Source of the DNA: a virus | Strand: one strand, 5' to 3' | Length of the DNA stretch: 64,000 nt | Virus record (IMG/VR): IMGVR_UViG_3300032309_000245 | Location: 1-64,000 of that record | Shown here: in pieces, positions 42,374 to 52,300 of the stretch | How the letters are laid out: each line of letters starts with the position of its first letter | Numbering within the stretch: the stretch's first letter is position 1 | Position numbers and translations under genes: made by a program | Notes under the pieces: generated by a model | What the model saw: only the letters and a program-made list of their open reading frames with translations | The model's database searches: none | What the model was told of the DNA's origin: nothing

Positions 42374-42376
42374 ACC

Positions 42377-42694
42377 ATGACCACTTTTACTTGGGAAGTC
42401 TCCCAACTCGACTGTTATCCGCAAGCTGAAGGGCAAACGGATGTAGTATTTACTGTTCATTGGCGCTGCGCTGGCACGAACGGAACCTATTTAGCTTCAG
42501 TTTATTCAACCTGTCTAATACCCGCGCCAACCAATTCTTTTACTCCCTACGCCAACTTAACTAGGGAGCAAGTTCTCGGGTGGATTTGGTCTAACGGCGT
42601 GGATCAAGCGGCCATTGAAGCCGCCGTTCAACAGAGAATCAACGATCAAATTACCCCTCCTGTGATCAGTCCACCGCTTCCTTGGAGTAGCTAA
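42377..42694 (+). CDS. DUF7936-like protein paired with the second fibre
   Basis: A 105-residue paralogue of the 38201 protein, 3 bases after the second fibre gene. It starts MTTFTWEVSQLDCYPQAEGQ, has VVFTVHWRCAG and 'NLTREQVLGWIWSNGVDQAA', and ends PPLPWSS. Shared elements are the opening F/Y-T-W strand, LGWI and the PLPW end. A role in fibre folding or attachment is inferred. Confidence 0.7.
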   Translation: MTTFTWEVSQLDCYPQAEGQTDVVFTVHWRCAGTNGTYLASVYSTCLIPAPTNSFTPYANLTREQVLGWIWSNGVDQAAIEAAVQQRINDQITPPVISPPLPWSS

Positions 42695-42695
42695 A

Positions 42696-43001
42696 ATGAC
42701 TGAAAAACTTGAAGCCAAAAGCCAGTTGATTGAGAAGACTGCCTTTGCAGTGCTTCCTATTCTTTTCACCTGCGTTGTGTACCTTATGTCTGCGTTAGAC
42801 AAGATCACGCACGACGTAACGGTACTCAACGCCAAGATCAGTCTGGTGGTCACATCAGACAACAAGCAAGCTGCTAACTCTGGCGCAGAACTAGCGCGGG
42901 AAAAATTGCGGCAAGATTTGGAAAAGCAGATTCATGAGAACCGGGAACTAATTCACTTAAACCGCGAACGTATTGTCATACTTGAACAAAAGGTGAAGTA
43001 A
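42696..43001 (+). CDS. Single-span membrane protein with coiled coil, lysis region
   Basis: A 101-residue protein with one hydrophobic span at about residues 14-32 (FAVLPILFTCVVYLMSAL) and a charged coiled coil at 60-101 (LAREKLRQDLEKQIHENREL). The layout suits an inner-membrane lysis accessory (i-spanin-like or holin regulator) just before the endolysin. No lipobox or outer-membrane partner is visible, so the assignment is tentative. Confidence 0.65.
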   Translation: MTEKLEAKSQLIEKTAFAVLPILFTCVVYLMSALDKITHDVTVLNAKISLVVTSDNKQAANSGAELAREKLRQDLEKQIHENRELIHLNRERIVILEQKVK

Positions 43002-43514
43002 ATGGCGCAGTTTGAGCCAGCATTTGAAGAAATGCTGAAGGACGAAGGCGGCTATCAACTAACCACCCTAGCGGGTGACACAGGAGGGATGACTTATGCC
43101 GGAATCGCAAGAAACCCCAACCCAACTTGGGAAGGCTGGGCCTTGGTGGATCGTAAAGAATTTGGTGGCGAGCTTACTGCGATGGTTCGTCGATTCTATA
43201 AAACTACTTTCTGGGATCGCCTCCGAGGTGACGAAATTGCGAGCCAAGAAATAGCCGCAAGTATCTTCAATTTTGGGGTCAATGCTGGCGTCGGTATGGC
43301 TGCAAAGTTGGCGCAGATTGTAGTGGGCGCTACGCCTGACGGGGGGATCGGCCCCAAAACGGTCGAGATGCTCAACCGCTACGACCCCAAGCATTTCAAG
43401 AAAGACTACGCGTTGGCAAAAATCGCGCGATATGTTGAGATTTGTAATAGGGACAAAGTTCAGGACCGCTTCCTTCGCGGTTGGATCAATCGCACACTGC
43501 GGGGGCTGAAATAA
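43002..43514 (+). CDS. Endolysin, glycoside hydrolase family 108
   Basis: A 170-residue muramidase that cuts peptidoglycan at lysis. The catalytic glutamate is in D-E15-G-G-Y18, followed by GDTGGMTYAGI (25-35), the GH108 signature. The C-terminal 'IGPKTVEMLN' and 'FLRGWINR' segments form the peptidoglycan-binding helical part. There is no signal peptide, so release depends on the holin encoded next. Confidence 0.93.
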   Translation: MAQFEPAFEEMLKDEGGYQLTTLAGDTGGMTYAGIARNPNPTWEGWALVDRKEFGGELTAMVRRFYKTTFWDRLRGDEIASQEIAASIFNFGVNAGVGMAAKLAQIVVGATPDGGIGPKTVEMLNRYDPKHFKKDYALAKIARYVEICNRDKVQDRFLRGWINRTLRGLK

Positions 43515-43951
43515 TGGACTTGATGGGAATTGGCTCAATCATCGAGGGAGTGGGGAAAGTTGCAGGTGACCTCATCACAACGGATAAAGAACGCCTACAG
43601 ATGGCACTTGAAGAGCGGAAGCTCGACTTGGAAGAAAAGAAGATTGATCAGGCAACCGACCTCGCGCAGGTGGATATCAATAAGATCGAAGCTGCAAGTT
43701 CTAGCGTATTTGTCTCTGGTTGGCGTCCTGCTGTTGGTTGGGTTGGGGTACTTGGTCTGGCTTATCAATTCCTTGGCTACCCTCTGATGCAGTGGTGTTG
43801 GGCTTTTGGGCAAGGTGTGGATATAATTCCAAAAGAGCTTCACGCGCCGCCCGACCTTGACGTTGAACAACTCATGACGCTCCTTGCGGGCCTGTTGGGT
43901 TTTGGTGGGATGCGCAGCTTCGAGAAGCATAAAGGCGTTGCGAGTAAATAA
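43514..43951 (+). CDS. Holin-like membrane protein
   Basis: A 145-residue protein from ATG 43514, sharing a base with the endolysin stop. Residues 1-60 are a charged amphipathic region (ERLQMALEERKLDLEEKKID). Then 'VSGWRPAVGWVGVLGLAYQF' and the following residues form hydrophobic spans at 71-95, with another at 118-132. This is the pattern of the GTA-type three-span holins. It would form membrane lesions that let the endolysin out. Confidence 0.85.
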   Translation: MDLMGIGSIIEGVGKVAGDLITTDKERLQMALEERKLDLEEKKIDQATDLAQVDINKIEAASSSVFVSGWRPAVGWVGVLGLAYQFLGYPLMQWCWAFGQGVDIIPKELHAPPDLDVEQLMTLLAGLLGFGGMRSFEKHKGVASK

Positions 43952-46191
43952 TGCCACTCAAAAAACTGCTATTCAAACCGGGGGTTAACCGCGAGAACAC
44001 GCGGTACACCAACGAAGGCGGGTACTTTGAATCTGACAAGATTCGATTTCGCCAAGGCACACCAGAGAAAATTGGCGGTTGGAAGCAGCTATCAGGTAAT
44101 ATTTTCGCTGGCGTTTGCCGGTCCTTATGGACTTGGATCACGTTAGGCTTTCAAAAGCTAACGGGAGTTGGGACTAACCTAAAGTTCTACGTTGAGAACC
44201 AAGGGTATTTTTACGACATCACGCCGATTCGTTACACCAGTACGTTAGTTAATAAATTAGAAACCGACACAGCTACAAACAGCGGCGGCTACACCACAAT
44301 CGAGGTTACCGACGTTAATCTTGACCCTGATGGGAACACGTTTGCAGATGGCGATTACGTTACGCTTTATGGATCTGCCGGGAATATAACGGTTGGTGGC
44401 GTAACGATTACTTCCGGTTCGGAATATCAGCTTACTAAAACGAGCACTACAACTTACACAATTAGTGTTTTAGGTACGGCAACATCCAACGTGACGGGTG
44501 GCGGCACCATATACGCGGTGTACCAAATCAATACTGGCTCAGCTACCGTAACTCCCGTCGCTGGATGGGGTGCTGGAACGTGGGGCACGCCTCCAGCTTA
44601 TTCTCCTCCGTCGCTTGTTGGAACTTGGGGGTACGGTACGCAATCCAATACGTCTTTGCGGCTATGGAACCAGCAAAACGTATATCAAGAAGATTTGCTG
44701 TATGGCCCACGAGGTGGCCCTCTTTACTGGTGGGTGCCAACTATTGGCTATAGCCCAAGTGCTGTAACAATAAGTTTTGGTGTCCCTGCCGTAGTAACTT
44801 CTACTATAGCTTTAGATGAATACACTCCAATTACGTTTACCACTACTGGTTACCTACCCCCGCCGCTTTTGCCGGGGGTTATTTATTACGTAACTAACAC
44901 AACGGGTGTTACATTTAATCTCGCCGCTACTGCTGGTGGAACTCCTATAAATACCACCGCTGCGGGGTCTGGCACGCAATACATTTCCCCTCGCGGGGTT
45001 TTGTTGTCTAGTCTGTATGGCACTTTTGTTGACGACGCAAACTTTACTGGCTGGATTCTTACGTCTGATGTGCCGTTGTACCAAAACTATATGCTTGTGT
45101 CGGACATCAATGAGTATGCAATCTGTTTTGGGACAAACCTTCCCGGCGAGACAACCCTAAATCCTATGGCCGTTCGTTGGTCAACTTCTGGGAGGGTCAC
45201 GGATTGGGAGCCTAATCCAAATACTTACGCAAACGATGCTGGATTTCAGATTTTGTCCCACGGCTCAAGAATCGTAACCGCTGTACAAAGTCGGCAAGAG
45301 ATTACGGTTTTTACGGATTCTTCGCTTTATTCCATGCAGTTTCTTGGTGGGGATATTGTTTGGAATTTCCAACTGCTGGGTGACAACATTTCCATCATGG
45401 GGCCAAACGCTGCGGTTGTAGCTTCAGACGCTTTGTATTGGATGGGAGTAGATAAGTTCTACCGGTACGACGGACGTATAAGTACGTTGCGTTGCGATTT
45501 ACGTAATTTTATTTTTGAAAACATCAACAAAACCCAATCAGAACAAGTGTTTTGTAGCACCAACGAAGGATTTAACGAAATTTGGTGGTTCTACTGCGTC
45601 GGTTCATCTGATGTAATCACTAACTACGTTGTCTACAACTACGCTGAAGATCTGTGGTACTACGGCACGATGGGCCGCACTGCTTGGCTAGATAGCGGGT
45701 TGAACAATTACCCCCTCGCGGCTACTTATATTAATAATTTAGTAGAGCACGAAAACGGTATTGATGATCTCTCGACCGGTACTCCTGCGGCTATTGAGGC
45801 GTACATTCTGTCGTCTGAATTTGATATTGACGATGGCGACCGGTTCGGGTTTGTATGGCGTGTTGTGCCCGACATTACGTTTAGGCAGTCTACCGCTGCA
45901 AATCCTTCGGTTACGATGACGCTACTACCTATGCAGAATTCCGGTTCTGGATATAACAATCCGGCTTCTGTTGGTGGTCAGGCTTACGCTTCTGTTACCG
46001 GAACCAACACGGCCAATTATCAGACCATCACGGTTGGCGGCAAGGCTTACGAAATTGAACGCTTTACCGGACAAATTTACACCCGAGTGCGGGGGCGGCA
46101 AATGGCGTTTTCTGTTTGGTCTAATCAAGTCGGCACAACGTGGCAGCTTGGCGCTCCCCGTATGGATATCCGTCAGGATGGACGTAGATGA
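43951..46191 (+). CDS. Conserved tail structural protein, nozzle candidate
   Basis: A 746-residue beta-rich protein starting MPLKKLLFKPGVNRENTRYT, with 'DKIRFRQGTPEKIGGWKQLS' and 'FAGVCRSLWTWITL'. A very aromatic C-terminal half contains 'FTDSSLYSMQFLGGDIVWNF'. It is widespread in podophages. Size, composition and place in the tail module suggest a tail nozzle or tubular B-like protein; the exact match is uncertain. Confidence 0.7.
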   Translation: MPLKKLLFKPGVNRENTRYTNEGGYFESDKIRFRQGTPEKIGGWKQLSGNIFAGVCRSLWTWITLGFQKLTGVGTNLKFYVENQGYFYDITPIRYTSTLVNKLETDTATNSGGYTTIEVTDVNLDPDGNTFADGDYVTLYGSAGNITVGGVTITSGSEYQLTKTSTTTYTISVLGTATSNVTGGGTIYAVYQINTGSATVTPVAGWGAGTWGTPPAYSPPSLVGTWGYGTQSNTSLRLWNQQNVYQEDLLYGPRGGPLYWWVPTIGYSPSAVTISFGVPAVVTSTIALDEYTPITFTTTGYLPPPLLPGVIYYVTNTTGVTFNLAATAGGTPINTTAAGSGTQYISPRGVLLSSLYGTFVDDANFTGWILTSDVPLYQNYMLVSDINEYAICFGTNLPGETTLNPMAVRWSTSGRVTDWEPNPNTYANDAGFQILSHGSRIVTAVQSRQEITVFTDSSLYSMQFLGGDIVWNFQLLGDNISIMGPNAAVVASDALYWMGVDKFYRYDGRISTLRCDLRNFIFENINKTQSEQVFCSTNEGFNEIWWFYCVGSSDVITNYVVYNYAEDLWYYGTMGRTAWLDSGLNNYPLAATYINNLVEHENGIDDLSTGTPAAIEAYILSSEFDIDDGDRFGFVWRVVPDITFRQSTAANPSVTMTLLPMQNSGSGYNNPASVGGQAYASVTGTNTANYQTITVGGKAYEIERFTGQIYTRVRGRQMAFSVWSNQVGTTWQLGAPRMDIRQDGRR

Positions 46192-46838
46192 GTTACGTCA
46201 TTACGAGCGAAAATGTCCTTAGTCGGGTCGTCGCCCCACGTATGCCTAACGCTACGCAAGAATACGATCCGCGCTATCTTGACCAGCTTAACAACATCCT
46301 GCGGCTGTACTTCAACCAGATCGATGCAATTTTAGGGCAGTTAACTGCGTCAACTCAGGCAGCAGCTATTAACGTGCCGTATCTTGCGGTGCAGGATACC
46401 GTTAGCCATACTGTCACTGCGAACACCGCAAACGCCATGACGTTTAATACGGTGGACTACTCTAACGACTGTTCATTAGTTTCAAACAGCCAATTTACGG
46501 TTACCTACGCTGGCATCTACAACCTCCAGTTTAGTACGCAGTTTCAGAATACAGACACTCAGCTACACGATGCAAGCATTTGGTTGCGTAAGAACGGAAC
46601 GGATATTGCTGGTTCGACTGGGCTTGTTTCTGTCCCAAACAAGCACGGGGGAGTAAACGGGCACGCTATTGTTGGGTGGAACTTCTACTTGTCACTCGCT
46701 GCTGGCGATTACATTCAGCTTTACTGGTCTACAACTAACGCTGCAATTACTATACAGGCATATCCAGTTGGCACATCTCCAACTCGACCCGCCACGGCGT
46801 CTAATGTGGCAACTTTAACTTTTGTATCGGCGCTATGA
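46188..46838 (+). CDS. Tail protein with C1q/TNF-like jelly-roll domain
   Basis: A 216-residue protein overlapping the preceding stop by 4 bases. Residues 1-55 are a helical stem (DPRYLDQLNNILRLYFNQID). Residues 70-216 show the jelly-roll signature: 'FTVTYAGIYNLQFSTQFQNT', then 'ASIWLRKNGTDIAG' and 'LSLAAGDYIQLYWSTT'. Such trimeric domains often bind receptors or end a spike. It is probably a virion surface protein. Confidence 0.78.
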   Translation: MSYVITSENVLSRVVAPRMPNATQEYDPRYLDQLNNILRLYFNQIDAILGQLTASTQAAAINVPYLAVQDTVSHTVTANTANAMTFNTVDYSNDCSLVSNSQFTVTYAGIYNLQFSTQFQNTDTQLHDASIWLRKNGTDIAGSTGLVSVPNKHGGVNGHAIVGWNFYLSLAAGDYIQLYWSTTNAAITIQAYPVGTSPTRPATASNVATLTFVSAL

Positions 46839-47164
46839 AACGAATTGAACCTAACTACGTAGAGTTTGCCGAGGTCGATGACATTTGGGTCCGGGCATAC
46901 AGCGTAGCTAAAGCTAATACTGTCATGTCCCAACATGTACACACCCATGACCATATTACTTTGGTATCAAGCGGTTCCGTTGAGGCATGGCAGGACGGTG
47001 AAAGTATCGGTGTATTTAACGCACCATCTATTGTTAAAATACCTGCTGGCAAAAAGCACGCATTTCTAGCACTTACGGACAACGTGGTTGTCTGTTGTTT
47101 ACATAATCTTCGTGGCATCGGGCTGGATCAGCCAGAAACTAAAGAGGCTCAATCATGCCAATGA
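46835..47164 (+). CDS. Cupin-domain protein
   Basis: A 109-residue single-domain cupin. Histidines H34, H36, H38 and H40 with E50 form the first motif (QHVHTHDHITLVSSGSVEAW). H75 in PAGKKHAFLAL provides the second. A metal-binding site is therefore likely, but the substrate is unknown. Its position among tail genes, overlapping both neighbours, is odd for an enzyme and points to a virion-linked or host-acting role. Confidence 0.78.
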   Translation: MKRIEPNYVEFAEVDDIWVRAYSVAKANTVMSQHVHTHDHITLVSSGSVEAWQDGESIGVFNAPSIVKIPAGKKHAFLALTDNVVVCCLHNLRGIGLDQPETKEAQSCQ

Positions 47165-48915
47165 TGGCTATTTTTGCAGTAGAAACAGCCGCTGAAATCG
47201 CCGCCGCTGCCGAAGCCGCCGCCGCAGCCGAAGCCGCCGCTGCCACTGCCGCCGCTACTACCGCCGCTGAAACCGCCGCCGCCCAACAAGCCGCTCAAGC
47301 CGCCGCCGCTACTACTGCTGCCCAAGCGGGCGCTACTGCTGGCTCTGGGATTATGTCTGCCGCCCCCACAGCCGCTGCCGTTGCTGGACCAGAAAGTGCT
47401 ATGGCGGCTCAAGCCGCACAAGGTGGAGTAGGCGCAGCCGCAGGCGCTCCCCCCGCAGGATTAGAACAACTAACTCAAGGAACATTAACTCAACCCGGCG
47501 CTGGACTGGAGCAAGCAAACTTTGCGGCAAGGGGATTGCAGCCCCCACCCGGAGGACTAGGAGAAATACCTGTGAGTGGGCCTCCCGGCGGTGCGCCTAT
47601 TGTTGATGGCAGAATCCCCGGTGCGTCTGCTGCTGTCCCCCCCGGCCCTCCTCAACCCGGATCTCCCGGTATTTTTGGCGAATTAACTGGAGCAAATGCT
47701 TATACTGCAGTGGCTCCCGGAAGTGACATGCTCGTTATTCCCGGTGAAGCGGGTACCGCCGCTGCCCCTAAATCTGCATTTATGCGCGGCTTAGATAGTG
47801 CAATGCAGTTTGTCGATAAGTACCCTAAAACTTCGATGGCTGGTGCGTATCTTGGCGCGAGTGCTTTGGGGCTGCTCAATCCAAAAGACGGCAATTTTAA
47901 TAGTGAGCCGTACACTGGCCCGTTAAGCAAATACAAACTGTCGGAGAACTACAAACCGGGGTCCGCTAACCCTGCCCAGTTCCAATATAAACCTCGATAT
48001 GCCGAAGGCGGCATCATGCAGATGGCTCAAGGGGGTATTACGGGCAGTGGAAATTTGAATTTGAACATACCTCTGGATCTGGGTGGTGGACAGAACAGTA
48101 CGCAAGCGACCCCAGACTTTGCATTTGGCAACGAAAATTCAGGCGCAAACACCGGATATTTTGGTGGTAACAGCGGGTTGCTGCAACAATTGCGGCAGTT
48201 CAGTTCCAATTTTCAGACTAATAATTCTCAGTCTGAGTCGAACCCTATCAATGTAGGCGGTTCGGCTGGTTCGTCTGATGTGCAAAGTTCGCATGACATG
48301 CAAAATTTTGCTGCCGGTGGACCAACAGGTAACTTGTCTAGTACTTTGGAGTACTACACCAAAATGATGGAAGGCGAAAAGCCTAAGATCCCAGCACAGC
48401 ATCCCACCGATTCGGGTATCTATCGTGATACTGACCCGGACACTCGTAGCCTTGATGCGTACTCCGCTGCCCGGACTCGTCAAGGCAAAATTAATAAACG
48501 CGCTTACGTAGCGGCTCCGAAAGGCCCAGAACCGTACGCGGGTGGTCAGTTAAATGTTAATCCTCCCGGCGTTAAAGCTAATGCCGATACTCAGTATCAA
48601 GAAGCCGCAAAGGGCGGTATTATGGGGGTTAGCAATCTTGGGGGGTATGCCGCTGGTGGAAATCCACGTTTGCTAAAAGGACCGGGAGATGGAATGTCGG
48701 ATAACATTCCGGCGACCATCAATGGGCGACAACCGGCTCGATTGGCTGACGGGGAATTTGTGATTCCCGCTGATGTGGTCTCCCATCTTGGGAATGGCTC
48801 AACAGAAGCTGGAGCCAAAGTGCTTCACCAGATGATGACCAAGGTACGGCAAGAGCGTACGGGCAACCCACGCCAAGGTAAACAAATCAACCCACGTAAG
48901 TACATGCCACGATGA
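47155..48915 (+). CDS. Ala/Gly-rich virion protein with conserved C-terminal domain
   Basis: A 586-residue protein. Residues 8-65 are extremely alanine-rich and probably helical. The middle is Pro/Gly-rich with AEGGIMQMAQGGI. The C-terminal 100 residues contain 'GPGDGMSDNIPATINGRQPA', 'ADGEFVIPADVVSHLGNGST' and a basic end. That last domain recurs in environmental podophage structural proteins. Probably an internal or tail protein; no enzymatic motif. Confidence 0.72.
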   Translation: MPMMAIFAVETAAEIAAAAEAAAAAEAAAATAAATTAAETAAAQQAAQAAAATTAAQAGATAGSGIMSAAPTAAAVAGPESAMAAQAAQGGVGAAAGAPPAGLEQLTQGTLTQPGAGLEQANFAARGLQPPPGGLGEIPVSGPPGGAPIVDGRIPGASAAVPPGPPQPGSPGIFGELTGANAYTAVAPGSDMLVIPGEAGTAAAPKSAFMRGLDSAMQFVDKYPKTSMAGAYLGASALGLLNPKDGNFNSEPYTGPLSKYKLSENYKPGSANPAQFQYKPRYAEGGIMQMAQGGITGSGNLNLNIPLDLGGGQNSTQATPDFAFGNENSGANTGYFGGNSGLLQQLRQFSSNFQTNNSQSESNPINVGGSAGSSDVQSSHDMQNFAAGGPTGNLSSTLEYYTKMMEGEKPKIPAQHPTDSGIYRDTDPDTRSLDAYSAARTRQGKINKRAYVAAPKGPEPYAGGQLNVNPPGVKANADTQYQEAAKGGIMGVSNLGGYAAGGNPRLLKGPGDGMSDNIPATINGRQPARLADGEFVIPADVVSHLGNGSTEAGAKVLHQMMTKVRQERTGNPRQGKQINPRKYMPR

Positions 48916-49343
48916 TTCAAGTCTCAATGGTCCCAAAAAATTTAATTGGCACATGTTGGGATGCTGTTGGGCCATATCTTGATCGTGCGGCAAAATATAC
49001 TTATGGCAGATACACTGTAGACGATATCTACAACGCAATAGTAGATTACGATCATGAGCTATGGGTTGCGTTTGAAGGTAGCGAAATCAAAGGCGCAGTG
49101 GTCACTAATTTCATGCACTATCCCAAGCGTAAAGTTCTATCTATGACTTTTTGCGGCGGTGTGGAGCTTAGTAAATGGAAAGATCCTATGCTAGACCTAC
49201 TACGTCGGTACGCTAAAGACATGGGATGTGACGGGATCGAGGCCACCGCTCGTCGCGGTTGGGCTAAAATATTTCAAAACGACGGGCATAAAAGCCTATG
49301 GGCAACATTTGAACTGCCCCTCGAAGGAGTAAATCATGGGTAA
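48912..49343 (+). CDS. GNAT-like protein, analogue of T7 gp13
   Basis: A 143-residue protein overlapping its neighbours by 4 and 8 bases. The pattern 'DYDHELWVAFEGSEIKGAVV', 'MTFCGGVELSKWKDPMLDLL' and 'CDGIEATARRGWAKIF' resembles an acetyltransferase fold. The acetyl-CoA loop is not clear, so activity is doubtful. In T7, gp13 with a related fold sits directly before the ejected internal proteins, as here. The correspondence is inferred from order and pattern. Confidence 0.68.
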   Translation: MIQVSMVPKNLIGTCWDAVGPYLDRAAKYTYGRYTVDDIYNAIVDYDHELWVAFEGSEIKGAVVTNFMHYPKRKVLSMTFCGGVELSKWKDPMLDLLRRYAKDMGCDGIEATARRGWAKIFQNDGHKSLWATFELPLEGVNHG

Positions 49344-52300
49344 GGGCGGCGGTGGCGGTGGTCAGACTACTTCTACGGTAACGAATAGCAATATCCCCGA
49401 TTATGCTCGTGGCTATGTAGAGAACATGCTGGGCGCGACCCAGCATCAGTTGTTCAACACAACTACAGACGAACAAGGTAATACTGTTTTAGGGTCGCCC
49501 AAACCCTATCAAGCGTACGGCGGCACATATGACGCCCAAGGTAATCAGACTTCCTACGACCCAAGCAAAGGAATTGCTGGGTTTAGCCCGTTGCAACAGC
49601 AGGCCCAACAAGGGATTGCTGGTATGCAGATGCCGGGTAACTTTGACGTTGCTACTCAATACACCGCCGACGCAATGCAGCGCGCGGCTAACGCTGGGTA
49701 TAACCCAACTCAGTTTGGGATGGATCGGCTGCGGGGACAAACTGCTCAAGGCGTTAATTTAGGTAGTGCCCCAACCGCCCAAGCACAGACCGGCGAAGCT
49801 GCTCAGCTTGGAAACGCGCCCATTTACCAAGGGCAACAATTTAATCAGCCATCGAATGTAGGTATTGAGCGGGTAAGTGCGCCTAATTTACAAAACTTGC
49901 AGATGCAAGGCGCAAAAGATGTTGGCACGCGTAGCTTTACTGATCCGGGCGCGCGTCAGCAATACATGGACCCCTACATGCAGGACGTTGTTGACGCCCA
50001 AATTAGGGAAGAACAGCGCGCTGCTAGTAAAGCCGAAATTGCACGAAGGGGCATAAATCGGCAAGCGGGGACATATGGTGGTTCCGCCGCAGCTTTACAA
50101 AAAGCAGAGAACGCACGTAACCTAAATACTCGAATTGGGGATATTCGGGCTAAAGGTCTTCAGTCCGCGTATCAGTCGGGTATGGGCCAATACAATACTG
50201 AGGCACAGAATCGGCTTCAGGCAGACCTCGCTAATCAGCAAGCCCAACAGCAGACGGGGGTGCAGAATCTTAGCGCTGCATTGCAGACTCAAGGTCTTGG
50301 CGCGCAGACTGGCCTTACCGCTCAACAGCTTAATCAGGCGTCGGGGTTGCAAGCTGATCTTGCCAATCAGCAGATGGGCTACAACTCTGGATTGCAAAAT
50401 GCACAACTAAGGCAACAACAGCAACTTGCTAACCAAGGGCTGCAAGGGCAGTACGGGCTACAACAAGGCCAGATGAATCAGCAGATGGCGATGGGTAACG
50501 TCGCCAATCGTCAGCAAACGGCGTTGGCTAATCAAGGGTTGCAGGGCCAGTACGGTTTGGCTCAAGGCCAGATGGGGCAAGCGAACCAGCAGTTCAACGC
50601 CCAACAGCGCCAAGCAGCTAATCTTGCTAACCAGCAGATGCGCTATAACACCCAACAAGCTGCCGAACAATCTCGTCAGTTTGGTGCTGGGTACGGCCAG
50701 CAGATGAACGCCCAGCAACTTGCTGCGGCGCAACAACTTGGTGGGTTAGGGCAGAATTATCTAAACGCCCAACAAGGACTCTACGGATTCCAGAACCAGA
50801 TTGGTGGGCAACAGCAACAGCAGCAACAGCAGATCCTTAACCAAGCTATTCAGGATTACTCTAACTCGCAACAGTACCCGCTGATGCAGTTGGGTACGAT
50901 GTCCAATATGCTGCGTGGGCTGCCGATGCAAGCCGCTACCACCAATATGTATCAGGCTGCTCCTAATGCCATCACTCAGGGTATTGGTGCGATTGGTGCA
51001 TATGGTGCGCTGAACAATGCTTTTGGTTCACCGTCTGGTGGGGCCAGACCATATAAAGAAGGCGGCGCTGTTGATGGCGGCATCATGGCTTACGATGTCG
51101 GTGGCCGCGTTGAAAACACGCTAGAAGATATGGGCGTGGATGAGTTGAAAAAGTACGCTAAAGAATCTTCTAGTCCATCCATCAAACGAATGGCCGCGCG
51201 GATGATTCAAGAAAAGTCGATGCCAGTTCCTCGCATGGCGCGCGGTGGCATCCTTGCGTTTGCTAAGTCTACTGATGAAAACAACCAAAGTTTGGTGGAA
51301 TCAGATAGTGGAGTTATGAGTGAGCCTCCTTCTAGAGCCAGTATTTTAGAAGCCGCTAGAAGAAAAATCTCTGCCGCGATTGGGCAAAAGGCTCCACCTA
51401 AAATTGAGTTTGCTAGTGACCGCGCAGAGAATCCTCCTGCTCCTCCTGCTAGGCCCGCTGCTCCTACTTTACCGCCAAATTATGATTTTGATGCGGCGGA
51501 AAGGGGTGCTACCACAAGAAAAGCGGCTCCTCGTCCTATTGCCCCTGCTCCCGCCCCCGCCCCCGCCCCTGCTCCCGCTCCCACTCCCGCTACCGCCCCT
51601 GCTGGTATCGCTCAAGCTGCTGCCGCTACCGCTCCGGCTCCTCGTCCACCTGCTGGTCCACCTGCTGGTCCGGCTCTCGCTCCTACTGGTCCGGCTCCCG
51701 CTTCCGCTCCTACTGGTCCCGTCCCCGCTGGCCCTGCTCCTGCTGGTATTACTAGCGCACCTGATTATCCCGGTAGGCCAGATATACCAGACACCCCAGA
51801 ACATACTGCCTACAGAGAACAAGCAGCGGCGGCTAACGCCAACGCAAATAAAACCGTGGCGCAGCATTTAGCAGATATAAAAGCCGAACAAGTAGCGGCT
51901 GGCCTTGATCCCGAAAACAGAGGGATGCAAGAGTATCGCAGCAAAATTATGGCTGAGCGTGCCAATATGGACGACGAAGCCAAACGCCAAAAGAATCTTC
52001 GCCTTGCCGAATTCTTTGCAAGCTGGGGTTCAACCCCCGGTGCTACTCTTGTAGCGGGGATGACTGCGCTTAAGAAAACCATTCCTACTCTGATCGAAGA
52101 TGAGAAGGAACGCAAAAAGGCTATGCGTGAGGCCGATAAAATTATTTATGAACTTGAACAATCTGAGCGGCTTGAGAAAAAAGGCAATATTAATGCTGCC
52201 GCAGATAGAAAGCAAAATGCGGCTAAAATCGCGGAGCCGTTTAATTCAACTTTGGCGAAACTTGCCCAAGATAAAACCACTGCATCTATTACTGCTCAAG

